Assembly: GCA_030607575.1 (NCBI GenBank) | Contig: JAUWJS010000007.1 | Location: 1 to 44,317 of the forward strand | Length of the DNA: 44,317 bases | Reading direction: 5' to 3' | From: Candidatus Heimdallarchaeota archaeon | Lineage (GTDB): Archaea > Asgardarchaeota > Heimdallarchaeia > Heimdallarchaeales > Heimdallarchaeaceae | In this document: positions 8,856 through 17,290 of the stretch, piece by piece | Layout: each line of letters opens with the position of its first letter | How positions within the stretch are numbered: position 1 is the stretch's first letter | The notes under the pieces: model-generated | What the model was told of the DNA's origin: nothing | What the model saw: the letters and a program-made list of their open reading frames with translations, nothing else | Database searches by the model: none | Position numbers and translations under genes: made by a program

Positions 8856-8866
8856 TTTTAAATAAA
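8856..8866 (+). promoter_or_regulatory. TATA-like box before the gene at 8892
   Basis: TTTTAAATAAA starts two bases after the preceding stop and lies about 26-36 nt before ATG 8892, supporting that start over ATG 8877 and GTG 8871. Confidence 0.45.
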
Positions 8867-8891
8867 GACTGTGTATATGTTCTTGAGTTTA

Positions 8892-9755
8892 ATGAGTGAA
8901 TTGGATAAATTAAAAGATATCATTCCTGATGTAATCTCTGGATTCGTCCGTTATGCAGACTTTGATGCTATTCCTGAAACATTTCCTATTAGGAATAAAG
9001 ATGTTCTTCTACCTTTACTTAAGAGATTAAAAGAAGCTGGTTCTAATGGATGTTTGTTCTATCTATATGATGAGGAAATGGTTAATTTTCTTAATGCATT
9101 ACATTCTGAGATGAAAGATTTCCCCATAATGGTTATCATCCGTTTTGGTGATATTAATACAACTACAACATTGTTACAATCCTTGGAGTTTAAGCCCTTG
9201 GTGATTTTCTTAGACTATTCTATTTCTGATCAAAGAGATACTGAGATAGTATTGAAATATTCTAATATAGTTTCCAAATATACAAAACATGTTGGGATAT
9301 TTAGCATTGAACCAATAGGTACCGTTTCATTCTTTATAACCTCAAATCCTGATATCAAAATCTACCTTATTCCTTTCAATCTGCTTGGTTTTGGTGTTCA
9401 AAATAGAAGTTTGCTTGAAATGATAGTCAATTCATCTGAAAATCTTTACATTACAATGAACCCATTAGCACAAGGACGAGTTAAATCTCGCCAATCTTTC
9501 GATTATATAACAACCCATAAAATTCATGGTGCTTTGGTTGAAATTGGAAATGCAGAACTCAATCTGGAAACAACTAAATTTGCCAAATACTTCTTTGAAA
9601 CTCATGATTTCCTACAAATTGCTCTTGAGTTTGAAGACCATTCGGAAGTATGCGATACATGTGGTTTAGGTATGTATAGATATTTCCCACCTTCTGGAGG
9701 TAGTTGGTTTTACTGTCCTCAATGTCAAGCTAAGAAGGAAATCCCAATAGGTTAG
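8892..9755 (+). CDS. Uncharacterised protein with C-terminal zinc knuckle
   Basis: About 287 residues from ATG 8892 (ATG 8877 is also in frame). Alternating strands and helices over the first 240 residues, for example 'FPIMVIIRFGD', 'PLVIFLDYSI', 'HVGIFSIEPIG', 'NLYITMNPLAQGRV' and 'HGALVEIGNAEL', look like a TIM-barrel-type fold, but no known family is recognised. The C-terminus has two CxxC pairs, 'CDTCG' and 'CPQC', about 20 residues apart, which would bind one zinc. It sits directly before the RING-like gene (9 nt gap), so the two are probably co-transcribed. Confidence 0.75.
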   Translation: MSELDKLKDIIPDVISGFVRYADFDAIPETFPIRNKDVLLPLLKRLKEAGSNGCLFYLYDEEMVNFLNALHSEMKDFPIMVIIRFGDINTTTTLLQSLEFKPLVIFLDYSISDQRDTEIVLKYSNIVSKYTKHVGIFSIEPIGTVSFFITSNPDIKIYLIPFNLLGFGVQNRSLLEMIVNSSENLYITMNPLAQGRVKSRQSFDYITTHKIHGALVEIGNAELNLETTKFAKYFFETHDFLQIALEFEDHSEVCDTCGLGMYRYFPPSGGSWFYCPQCQAKKEIPIG

Positions 9756-9764
9756 TTTAAGTAG

Positions 9765-10355
9765 GTGATTTTTATTAAACCCTGTCCTTTTTGTGGAAAA
9801 GAGATACCAGACATAAGTTTTTTCTGCTCTTTTTGTGGAAAGAAAGTGAAAGAAGAAACAGATGAGAATGAACTCAAAGTGTCTGAAAGATTAGGGAAAT
9901 CTTTTCAAAAGTCAGTTAGCAGTTTTAAGCAACAAGCATCAAAATTTCTTGCAAATTTAGAGCAGAAAGTGGATAACTCAAAATCTTTATCTTTTGTTAA
10001 CAAACAGAGAATTACAAATTTACTCAATCAACTTCAAGATAAAAATCAAATTGAACTTGCTGAAAAAACGCCTGAGATTTCAGAATGGGCTACTCTTGTT
10101 GAAGAGGCGATATCTGGGGAGAAATGCATAATTTGCTTGCAAGATTTTAAAATAGATAATCAAATCGAAACTAAAGTTATTCTATGCCCTGAATGCAACT
10201 ATGCCGGACATGTAAAACATTTCATTGATTGGTTAGATAAGAAAAATTCCTGTCCAATGTGTAGATCAGAATTAGATAAAAGCAAGCTACTAAGAGGTTT
10301 TCTAACGATAAGAGATGACAAAATGGTATTCTCAAGCTGGGAAAAGAATACTTAG
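9765..10355 (+). CDS. Zinc-ribbon plus RING-H2-like zinc finger protein
   Basis: 196 residues with a GTG start. Three parts are seen. Residues 7-24 form a zinc ribbon (C7-x2-C10 and C21-x2-C24). Residues 35-115 are a charged, probably helical or coiled-coil linker. Residues 121-166 form a RING-like cross-brace: C121-x2-C124, C141-x2-C144, H149-x2-H152, C163-x2-C166. 'GHVKHFIDWLDKKNSCPMCR' closely resembles the second half of eukaryotic RING-H2 fingers ('GHxFHxxCIxxWL...CPxCR'), but the Cys usually found after the second His is missing and an extra upstream CPEC may supply a ligand. RING fingers are ubiquitin-ligase modules in eukaryotes. No ubiquitin, E1 or E2 gene is in the window, so ligase activity is inference. 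Confidence 0.82.
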   Translation: MIFIKPCPFCGKEIPDISFFCSFCGKKVKEETDENELKVSERLGKSFQKSVSSFKQQASKFLANLEQKVDNSKSLSFVNKQRITNLLNQLQDKNQIELAEKTPEISEWATLVEEAISGEKCIICLQDFKIDNQIETKVILCPECNYAGHVKHFIDWLDKKNSCPMCRSELDKSKLLRGFLTIRDDKMVFSSWEKNT

Positions 10356-10361
10356 GAACAA

Positions 10362-11174
10362 CTATTTGTTTCTTCGTTGAGACATCTCTTCTCTAAATCC
10401 ATTCAGAAGAAGTTTATACTCTTCAGCTTTCTGAATAGAATCATCTGAATAGATAATTGGTCCTCCAACTGTTATCAAAGATTTGCTATCATAATGAAAA
10501 ATTGTACTTTTTACAATGAGATGTTGTTTTCCATACAATGGAACCATTGCTACTACATTGTCTCCTATTCTTTCTCTAATTCGTCCTACGTCCTTAGAAT
10601 CTATATGATCAGCATTTCCTATCCAAAAACCGTCAACTTGAGCTCTTTTGCATCGATCTGCGATATAAAGATAAATTGGTTTCTCTTCTAATTGTGCAAT
10701 CTTGTAGAAAATAGCTTCTGGATTGGAAAGAAGTGTCAAAACTATAATCCCTAAATCCTTTTGGTGAGCAAGCAGAGAAGCTTTCTCAATATTTGCCCCA
10801 AATGGAGAAAATGTAAAAGCATCAAACCCTTCTTCTTTGAACCAGAAAATTGCTGATTCATTAGAGGAATCAATATCACTTAATTTGTGATCAATAATAG
10901 ATAACATCTCATTTTGATGAATGAGAATATTTAGTGATCTAATTTCATCTGCAGTAAGACCAATTAAAAACTGTCTATTCATCTTAATTGCTGAAGTATG
11001 AGGGGCTACATCTTTAATCATTGTTCTCATAAAATTAAGCCTATCATCATCCTTCATGGTGTATTTACTTCTTTGGGAAGGTAGAACTGGATCAAGTCCT
11101 ACACATAAGATGCTATTCTTTTGGGAAACTATCTTCTGATATCGTTGAAGAAATGAATTCTGAGATGAAATCAT
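10362..11174 (-). CDS. pyrF: Orotidine 5'-phosphate decarboxylase
   Basis: 270 residues. OMP decarboxylase makes UMP from orotidylate, the last step of pyrimidine synthesis. 'CVGLDPVLP' is the N-terminal phosphate/substrate strand and 'IIDHKLSDIDSSNESA' carries the catalytic D-x-K-x-x-D tetrad residues. The length and the N-terminal 'GLDP' resemble the longer 'type 2' PyrF group rather than the short archaeal form of about 220 residues. It is convergent with the RING-like gene and divergent from the putative pyrimidine regulator. Confidence 0.88.
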   Translation of the reverse strand: MISSQNSFLQRYQKIVSQKNSILCVGLDPVLPSQRSKYTMKDDDRLNFMRTMIKDVAPHTSAIKMNRQFLIGLTADEIRSLNILIHQNEMLSIIDHKLSDIDSSNESAIFWFKEEGFDAFTFSPFGANIEKASLLAHQKDLGIIVLTLLSNPEAIFYKIAQLEEKPIYLYIADRCKRAQVDGFWIGNADHIDSKDVGRIRERIGDNVVAMVPLYGKQHLIVKSTIFHYDSKSLITVGGPIIYSDDSIQKAEEYKLLLNGFREEMSQRRNK

Positions 11175-11223
11175 AAAAAATGATTCTTATGAGGATATTT
11201 AACAATTTGTTTATCAGAAATGT

Positions 11224-11288
11224 ATTCACAATCTAATGAAATACTATTTGAAAACAATAGCAACAAAAATATACTTGTATTTGTGAAT
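11224..11288. promoter_or_regulatory. Possible operator: inverted ATTCACAA / TTGTGAAT in the pyrF-regulator intergenic region
   Basis: ATTCACAA (11224-11231) and its exact reverse complement TTGTGAAT (11281-11288) lie in the divergent promoter region. The second copy falls between a TATA-like AAAAATATAC (11266-11274) and the regulator ATG at 11297, a position suited to repression. A related CACAAAT lies upstream of pyrD at 13938-13944. In such AT-rich DNA chance is possible. Confidence 0.3.
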
Positions 11289-11296
11289 TGTTTCAA

Positions 11297-12076
11297 ATGA
11301 GTTCAGCAGAGAGCTATAGGGATGCACAAGAGAAACTAATGACCTTGAATCTACTTCAGATGGCTTTTAAAGGATTCGACACCCTTGATAGCATGAGAGC
11401 AGCATTGGAAAGAAATGGAGTAGAAGTATCTATATCCAATCTTTCACGTTATATTAATGGAAAAGCTTTACCAAAATCCAAACTAAAAGATGAGCTTTTA
11501 CAAGCACTTACTCAAGATGTAAGTTTCAACTTGTCGATTGATCAGCTTATTAAAAATCACATTATTAAAGACATAGATCAGTTTGGCAACATTCGAATAT
11601 CTAATCTACATTTACTTAATGATTCTAAAACACTAAAAGCAATATTGTTTTTAGCAATACATCAAGGTATTATCCCACTTGATGTAGATAAGATAATTAC
11701 TGCTGAAGTAGATGGTATTCCAATAGCTATGACTTTAGCTCATCTGTTAAATATTGATTGCGTCTATGCTAGAAAGAAAAAACCTCTAGGTGCGACAATG
11801 TTCATTACTGCTGACATTCAATCATCATCTCGGGGGAGAGTTGAAACTATAGGGGTTGACACTAAATTTATCCGTACTGAAGAAAAGATACTGATTGTAG
11901 ATGATATAATAAGATCTGGATCAACACAAACTGCTCTAATAGATTTAGTAAGAAAATGTGAAGCTAAACCAGTTAAAATAATAATTATAGCTGGTATAGG
12001 ATCACAATGGGAGAAGATCAAACAATGGAATAGAGTTCAACTTGAAGTTCTAAAAATCTATTCTGATACAAAATAG
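11297..12076 (+). CDS. HTH-phosphoribosyltransferase regulator (GfcR/PurR-like)
   Basis: 259 residues from ATG 11297 (TTG 11288 is also in frame). The N-terminal part, about residues 20-70, is a helix-turn-helix: 'MRAALERNGVEVSISNLSRY'. The C-terminal part is a type I phosphoribosyltransferase domain with the PRPP loop 'ILIVDDIIRSGSTQTALIDL' near residues 200-220. This fusion is known in archaeal GfcR-type and bacterial PurR-type regulators, which sense PRPP or nucleotides. It lies between pyrF and pyrK-pyrD and is divergent from pyrF, so control of pyrimidine genes is a reasonable inference. A bare orotate phosphoribosyltransferase would lack the HTH. Confidence 0.85.
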   Translation: MSSAESYRDAQEKLMTLNLLQMAFKGFDTLDSMRAALERNGVEVSISNLSRYINGKALPKSKLKDELLQALTQDVSFNLSIDQLIKNHIIKDIDQFGNIRISNLHLLNDSKTLKAILFLAIHQGIIPLDVDKIITAEVDGIPIAMTLAHLLNIDCVYARKKKPLGATMFITADIQSSSRGRVETIGVDTKFIRTEEKILIVDDIIRSGSTQTALIDLVRKCEAKPVKIIIIAGIGSQWEKIKQWNRVQLEVLKIYSDTK

Positions 12077-12107
12077 ATTGGGAAAATCTTTGTAGAACTA
12101 CTATTTT

Positions 12108-12959
12108 CTAAATCCTCTTTTTTTCACCTGTCTCAAGACGTTTGTAGACACCAAAATCACTTATTTTCTCAAGTTTCTCTGTGCTAAAAATAGGGCCATC
12201 AACACAAATCCTCCAACCTGTAGGGTCCACAGTACAGCTAGAACAAGCTCCAAACCCACATCTCATGTATCTATCAGCTAGGCTCATTTGCATATCAATA
12301 ACATCATCATATTTCTTACCTAAATCAAAAATCGCTTTCAGCATCTTTTCCGGACCTGCTGCGTATATCACTGATGGTGTTTCTGATTCTTGAAGGAATA
12401 TTTCTAAATCAGCGGTTGGAAAACCTTGGTAACCATATGACCCATCGTCTGTACATGCATGAAAATTAATTTTCCCTTGATTGTGAAAATCTCGAAACCA
12501 CTTGAGATACATTAATCTATCTTTTGATCGCGCTCCCTCAAAAACATGGATATTTTGCTTATTCTCATTGTTCATAAGTGTTTTAGTAAGCAGTTTCAAA
12601 GGTGTCATACCAAATCCCCCGCCAATTAGAAGGTGGTTCACATCTTCTGGAGGAACGAATGGTTTACCATAAAAACCTCTAATCCCAACCAGATCACCTA
12701 CTTCTTTGTTATGCATTGCTTCTGTTCCAGGACCCATTTTGGCTATTCCAACTTCTAGAATACTATTCTTTAATCCTGCAATACCTAACGGGAACTCATC
12801 TACACCTGGAACCCATAGCATGATAAATTGTCCTGGTTTGGCGCTTTGGACTTTAACTGGTAGTTCTATTTTGAAACCATAAGTCTCAAAACACTCTAGC
12901 CACTTTTCAACTATTACTCCCATAATCGGCTTATCATTAGGAAGGGTTTGTTTTGTCAT
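12108..12959 (-). CDS. pyrK: Dihydroorotate dehydrogenase electron-transfer subunit
   Basis: 283 residues of the ferredoxin-reductase fold: an FAD-binding barrel (residues 1-100), an NAD-binding half with 'LLIGGGFGMTPLKLL', and a C-terminal [2Fe-2S] site with C234-x4-C239-x2-C242-x9-C252, then 'DGPIF'. This is the PyrK pattern. PyrK accepts electrons from PyrD and passes them to NAD+. The ATG lies in a 4-nt overlap with the pyrD stop (12956-12959), so the two are co-translated. PyrD of class 1B needs PyrK, so the pair is consistent. Confidence 0.93.
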   Translation of the reverse strand: MTKQTLPNDKPIMGVIVEKWLECFETYGFKIELPVKVQSAKPGQFIMLWVPGVDEFPLGIAGLKNSILEVGIAKMGPGTEAMHNKEVGDLVGIRGFYGKPFVPPEDVNHLLIGGGFGMTPLKLLTKTLMNNENKQNIHVFEGARSKDRLMYLKWFRDFHNQGKINFHACTDDGSYGYQGFPTADLEIFLQESETPSVIYAAGPEKMLKAIFDLGKKYDDVIDMQMSLADRYMRCGFGACSSCTVDPTGWRICVDGPIFSTEKLEKISDFGVYKRLETGEKKRI

Positions 12960-13876
12960 TTGTGAGCCCTTCCCGTAATTTCACTAATTGAATCATATTG
13001 CTGTTCTTTCATATATTTCTTTATTTTCGTCTGGAAAAATCTAACCATATTTTCGGGATATGCAACACCAAGAGAGGTTCCAATTTCTACAGCTGAAGCT
13101 CCAGCTAAAAGGTATTCTATTATGTCCTCTCCTCTAAAAATCCCTCCTACTCCAATCAAAGGTATTTTATTCCCAAAATGCTCGTAAAGATCATAAACGT
13201 ATCTTATTCCAACTGGTTTTATTGCAGCACCAGATAAGCCCCCTTTCTTATACCCTAGAATTGGTTGTTTAGCGTGAATATCTATAACCATGGCTTTCAG
13301 AGTATTTATTGCAACTAAAGCATCACATCCGCCTTTAACTGCAGCGGCAGCAATTTCTATTATATCTGATACATTGGGGGTTAGTTTAACCCAGAGACTT
13401 GTACTGGTTTTTTCTCTCAAATCCTTTACAATCTCATAAACTAAATCAGGATCTGTTCCAATTTGTGTTCCTCCCTTCTCAGTATTTGGGCAACTAAAAT
13501 TTAATTCAAAAGCAAGCACAGGAAGATCTTTCAACCCTTCAAGAACTTCTTGAAATTCTTCTTTATTTTCTCCAAAAATAGAAACAATAGTAGGAGTTGA
13601 GTTCTTCAATAGAATTTCAATGTCTTCTCTAAAGATTTGGTATCCTGGATTTGCTAACCCAACTGAGTTAATCACACTTCGAATCTCATTTAGTGCAAAA
13701 ACACTTGGATTAGGATGCCCATTTCTAGATTTAACGCCAATACTTTTTGTTATTACCGCTCCAAGACCAGCTTCATACATTCGATTTAGAATTGAATAAG
13801 TCGTTCCTAAAACTCCGGAAGCTAGTATCATTGGATTTCTAGTAGTTACATCACCAATTTTTGTTGTTAAACTCAT
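12956..13876 (-). CDS. pyrD: Dihydroorotate dehydrogenase, class 1B catalytic subunit
   Basis: 306 residues from ATG 13876; ATG 13882 and an upstream extension to 13942 are also open, but 'MSLTTKIGDVTTRNPMILAS' is the usual N-terminus. The enzyme oxidises dihydroorotate to orotate with FMN. The catalytic base of class 1 enzymes is Cys, seen as C129 in 'ELNFSCPNTEKGG'. 'WVKLTPN' and 'GVGGIFRGEDIIEYLLAGAS' form the FMN phosphate site. A TATA-like run (TTCTAAAAAAC on the minus strand, about 13921-13911) precedes it by about 30 nt. Overlaps pyrK by 4 nt. Confidence 0.94.
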   Translation of the reverse strand: MSLTTKIGDVTTRNPMILASGVLGTTYSILNRMYEAGLGAVITKSIGVKSRNGHPNPSVFALNEIRSVINSVGLANPGYQIFREDIEILLKNSTPTIVSIFGENKEEFQEVLEGLKDLPVLAFELNFSCPNTEKGGTQIGTDPDLVYEIVKDLREKTSTSLWVKLTPNVSDIIEIAAAAVKGGCDALVAINTLKAMVIDIHAKQPILGYKKGGLSGAAIKPVGIRYVYDLYEHFGNKIPLIGVGGIFRGEDIIEYLLAGASAVEIGTSLGVAYPENMVRFFQTKIKKYMKEQQYDSISEITGRAHK

Positions 13877-14059
13877 TATCATAAGATTTCCACAATCTTG
13901 AAAAGTTTTACTGTTTTTTAGAACTATTCTTCGATAGCACAAATTATATTAATCAATCAATTAATGCATTTCAAAGGTATCTAAAACTACGATTTGTTGG
14001 TTCATCTTTGAGTAGAACTTAAAAAGTATTCCAACATTACCTAATTTGGAAGTCTTCAT

Positions 14060-14764
14060 ATGCCAAGAATAGCTGTAATTTCTGATATTCATTCTAACAT
14101 CTATGCTTTAGAGGTAGTTTTACAAGACATCCAGAAGAGAAAGAATATCGATGAGATTATCTGTTTAGGTGATATTGTAGGATATTATCCGTTTCCAAAT
14201 GAATGTATTGAACTGATTAGAGAAGAATGTTCCATTTCAATGTTAGGCAATCATGATGCCGGAGTAATTGGAGATGAACCTTCTTTTTATTTCAATCCGA
14301 CAGCATATACAATGATTCAATGGACTCAAGATAATATTCATACTGAAAACAGGAAATGGTTAACCACTCTACCGCGGAGAAAAACAATTGAAAGAAATGA
14401 CATTAGTATCTATTTGGTTCATGGTTCTCCATTCAAAACTTTCGATTATATGGATACCTATTCAGATAAACAGTTGAAAACAATGCTTAAGGAAGCATTT
14501 GAGATTACTAAGACAGATGTTCTACTGGTTGGACATACACATGTTCCATTTAAAGCCAAATTTAAAAAACACAATTTCTTAAATCCAGGCTCGATAGGAC
14601 AACCACGTAATGGGAAACCTGGAGCATACTATTCTATTGTGAATACAAGTCCATACAGTACAACCATGGTTCATCTGAAGTATGATTACAAACCTGTTCA
14701 AGAAAAAATGACTGATTTAAATCTTCCTAAATCCTTGAGCGATCGACTCAACCATGGTAGGTAG
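14060..14764 (+). CDS. YfcE/MJ0936-type metallophosphoesterase
   Basis: 234 residues. Calcineurin-like metal motifs appear in order: 'ISDIHSN' (D-x-H), 'CLGDIVGY' (GD), 'LGNHDAG' (GNHD), 'YLVHGSPF' and 'LLVGHTHVPF' (GHTH), with the YfcE-type ending 'LNPGSIGQPRNG'. This is a cytosolic phosphodiesterase or phosphatase with two metal ions; family members act on diverse phosphodiesters, so the substrate is open. A TATA-like CTTAAAAAGT lies near 14019-14028. It is convergent with the next gene. Confidence 0.9.
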   Translation: MPRIAVISDIHSNIYALEVVLQDIQKRKNIDEIICLGDIVGYYPFPNECIELIREECSISMLGNHDAGVIGDEPSFYFNPTAYTMIQWTQDNIHTENRKWLTTLPRRKTIERNDISIYLVHGSPFKTFDYMDTYSDKQLKTMLKEAFEITKTDVLLVGHTHVPFKAKFKKHNFLNPGSIGQPRNGKPGAYYSIVNTSPYSTTMVHLKYDYKPVQEKMTDLNLPKSLSDRLNHGR

Positions 14765-14772
14765 AAGAACAC

Positions 14773-15162
14773 TTAATCATAATTAAAATCTAGATCATCA
14801 ACATCTTCATCATTAAGATCCTTTAGTTCTTCTTCTAATTTATCATTATATAAATCGTAAAGAATGACTAAAGCCACCCCTTCTTGTATTCCTGTCTTTA
14901 TGGATAACTTTTCGTATGAAATTTCCGGGTTATCTGGAAGAACGTTCTCTCTAACATACCCTTTAAGATTGTTATAGTTTGCAATGGTTCTAATCCCATT
15001 TATCAAATCAGATAATCGCCCATCAAATCCTGTAAAATTAACGTTTAAGCGCTTCTGTTTTCGAATTTTAGTAAGAAAATCATTATGAGATTCTTCTTCC
15101 TTTATTCTTTCCTCTTCAACCTTTTTATCTTTATCCCCAATATAATCGTACAGAGTTGTCAA
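14773..15162 (-). CDS. Small acidic protein of unknown function
   Basis: 129 residues, not recognised. The N-terminal 35 residues are highly charged and probably helical. The middle, 'ENVLPDNPEISYEKLSIKTG' followed by 'IQEGVALVILYDLYND', has the rhythm of a winged-helix or similar small helical domain ('SYEKLSIKTGI' as a helix-turn-helix). The C-terminus is very acidic (repeated D/E). An AAAGGGG ribosome-site-like run is just upstream of the ATG. A nucleic-acid-related role would be a guess. Confidence 0.7.
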   Translation of the reverse strand: MTTLYDYIGDKDKKVEEERIKEEESHNDFLTKIRKQKRLNVNFTGFDGRLSDLINGIRTIANYNNLKGYVRENVLPDNPEISYEKLSIKTGIQEGVALVILYDLYNDKLEEELKDLNDEDVDDLDFNYD

Positions 15163-15758
15163 CCTTTTACCCCTTTCTCTAAGAGTCGTTATTGAGTCAT
15201 ACGAAGTAACTTAAAAAATGTTTTGTAATACGTTTATTAAACAAACAATTAGTTTATTGAAAGAAACATTGGTTAGTATAAAAGAAATATTTGTTTAAGA
15301 GTAGACAATCCTATCACAAAGGAAAAGATATTTGGTCACTAAGATAATTGATTCTATATTTCATTAAGAGCTTACTAGTATAAGTTTACGGACATAAGTA
15401 TAAAGAAACCTTTAAGCATCATAACTGCAGTATAGAGAAGAATCACCTTAAAGGTGTAAACCTTGATTTCAAGCCGCCAATTATCATTCAATAGTAGCTT
15501 TATGAAATTTCTTACAACTAGAAGATTAGCAGAGTCTTTCTTTATAATATTTTACTAGACGTTTATCTAGCACTGCATATTTTATTACAAATAGATAATA
15601 TTTCTTTTGAATCTAAGAAGTGACTAATAGATTAGATAAAGGATTAATTTAATCCAATAATGGGATACTATATTTTCCAAATATTGTCGGAAAACACATT
15701 GTTTAAGGGAAAGGAAAATCATATAGACACTGGTTAAAGCAAAGGAAAAGACAGCTAA
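15163..15758. other. 596-nt intergenic region without a recognisable gene
   Basis: No credible ORF, tRNA or C/D box RNA is seen on either strand. The region is very AT-rich. It holds a perfect inverted repeat CACCTTAAAGGTG (15444-15456), a 7+1+7 inverted repeat GGATTAATTTAATCC (15641-15655), a 6-bp stem TTTTCC/GGAAAA (15673-15694) that could end glpK transcription, and CTAGA/TCTAG around 15555-15570. It is the longest gene-free stretch of the window. Confidence 0.6.
15444..15456. repeat. Perfect 6+1+6 inverted repeat CACCTTAAAGGTG
   Basis: Self-complementary element in the middle of the 596-nt gap; its left half with two flanking bases (ATCACCTTA) recurs at 43472-43480, upstream of a membrane protein gene. 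It could be a regulator binding site or a chance palindrome. Confidence 0.35.
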
Positions 15759-17249
15759 CTAAATTTCGCTCCAATTCATTGATCGTTCTAGAGCTTTTTT
15801 CCATGTCTGAAGCAATAAATTTCTTTCACTTTGGTTCATATTGGGTAAGAATTCCTTTTCCACTCGAAAATTTTGGCTTATATCATCTAAACTAGTCCAG
15901 TAGTCAACGGCTAAACCTGCTAGATATGCTGCTCCTAGAGCTGTTGTTTCCTTTATAACTGGTTTTTGAACAATAACATTGGAAATGTTAGATTGAAATT
16001 GTAATAGTTGAGAATTATTAGTTATTCCCCCATCTACTCTAAGCACATCTATAGATAATCCTGAATCCTTTTTCATCAGCTCGAAGATGTCCTCTGACTG
16101 ATAACAGATTGATTCCATAGCGGCTCTTATCAAATGGTCTCGAGTAGTACCTCTTGTTAGACCTATGATTATTCCTCGGGCATATGGATCCCAATGTGGT
16201 GCGCCTAATCCAACAAAAGCAGGTACAAAGAAAACACCATCTGTATTTGTTAGCTCATTCATAATTCTCTTAAGATCCGATTTATTTTCTAAGATTTTAA
16301 TTCCTTCTTCTAACCATTGAATGACTGCTCCAGTGATGAAAACACTACCTTCAAGGGCATATTTAATATCTGAATCTATTTTCCAAGCTATTGTCGTTAA
16401 TAATCCACTGTCTGATTTAACTGGCTTTGACCCAGTATTAAGTAACATGAAGTTACCTGTTCCGTAAGTGTTCTTGATAGAACCCGCTTTAAAACAAGTT
16501 TGACCGAACAAAGCTGCTTGTTGGTCACCTGCAACACCAGCAATAGGAATTGAGCTTTCAAATATTCCATTTTTGGAATACCCATAAATTTCCTTATCAC
16601 TGCTTGGTCTAACCTCTGGCAAAATGTGCAAAGGAATATCTAAAACTTCTAGAAGCTCTTCGCTCCAGAGACCTTTATGAATATCGAATAATAGAGTTCT
16701 TGAAGCGTTTGAATAGTCTGTTAAATTCTCACCTGTTAGGTTCCAGATTAACCAACTGTCAATTGTTCCTACTGCTAGACTTCCAAATTTTAAAGCATCT
16801 TGAACTTTGGAGGAATTATCTATTAACCATTTAATTTTGGTACCAGAGAAATATGGATCTAAAACCAGACCTGTTGTGTCGCTGAACAGAGCTGAATATC
16901 CATCTTCCTTCAGTTGAGAGCACATATCAGCAGTTCGCCTACATTGCCAAACAATAGCTTTATGCAAAGGCAAACCTGTACTTGTACTCCATGCTACAAC
17001 AGTTTCTCTTTGATTCGCTATTCCAATTGAGCATATCGCTTCAGAGGTAATTTTTGCTTTATCTAGAGCATTTCTCATAACTATCTTTGTTTTTTCCCAA
17101 ATCTCTGTAGGGTGGTGTTCAACCCATCCTAGCTTAGGATAAAATTGTTCATGCTCGACATAGTCTTTAGCTAACTCTTCACCGCGTTTGTTAAAAATCA
17201 TCGCTCTAGTACCAGTAGTACCTTGATCTATGCTCAAAACAAATTTCAT
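15759..17249 (-). CDS. glpK: Glycerol kinase
   Basis: 496 residues, full length for GlpK. The FGGY-kinase motifs are all present: 'SIDQGTTGTRAMIFNKRG' (ATP phosphate loop), 'GVAGDQQAALFGQ', 'NTYGTGNFMLLNTG', and 'GLTRGTTRDHLIRAAMESI' with 'DGGITNNSQLLQFQSNI'. It phosphorylates glycerol to sn-glycerol 3-phosphate. A TATA-like ATTTTTAAAT precedes the ATG by about 25 nt. No glycerol facilitator or glycerol-3-phosphate dehydrogenase gene is adjacent; glycosyltransferase genes lie upstream on the same strand. Confidence 0.97.
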   Translation of the reverse strand: MKFVLSIDQGTTGTRAMIFNKRGEELAKDYVEHEQFYPKLGWVEHHPTEIWEKTKIVMRNALDKAKITSEAICSIGIANQRETVVAWSTSTGLPLHKAIVWQCRRTADMCSQLKEDGYSALFSDTTGLVLDPYFSGTKIKWLIDNSSKVQDALKFGSLAVGTIDSWLIWNLTGENLTDYSNASRTLLFDIHKGLWSEELLEVLDIPLHILPEVRPSSDKEIYGYSKNGIFESSIPIAGVAGDQQAALFGQTCFKAGSIKNTYGTGNFMLLNTGSKPVKSDSGLLTTIAWKIDSDIKYALEGSVFITGAVIQWLEEGIKILENKSDLKRIMNELTNTDGVFFVPAFVGLGAPHWDPYARGIIIGLTRGTTRDHLIRAAMESICYQSEDIFELMKKDSGLSIDVLRVDGGITNNSQLLQFQSNISNVIVQKPVIKETTALGAAYLAGLAVDYWTSLDDISQNFRVEKEFLPNMNQSERNLLLQTWKKALERSMNWSEI

Positions 17250-17290
17250 AATTTAAAACATGAATTGGATTTAAAAATATTTTAGGTAAA

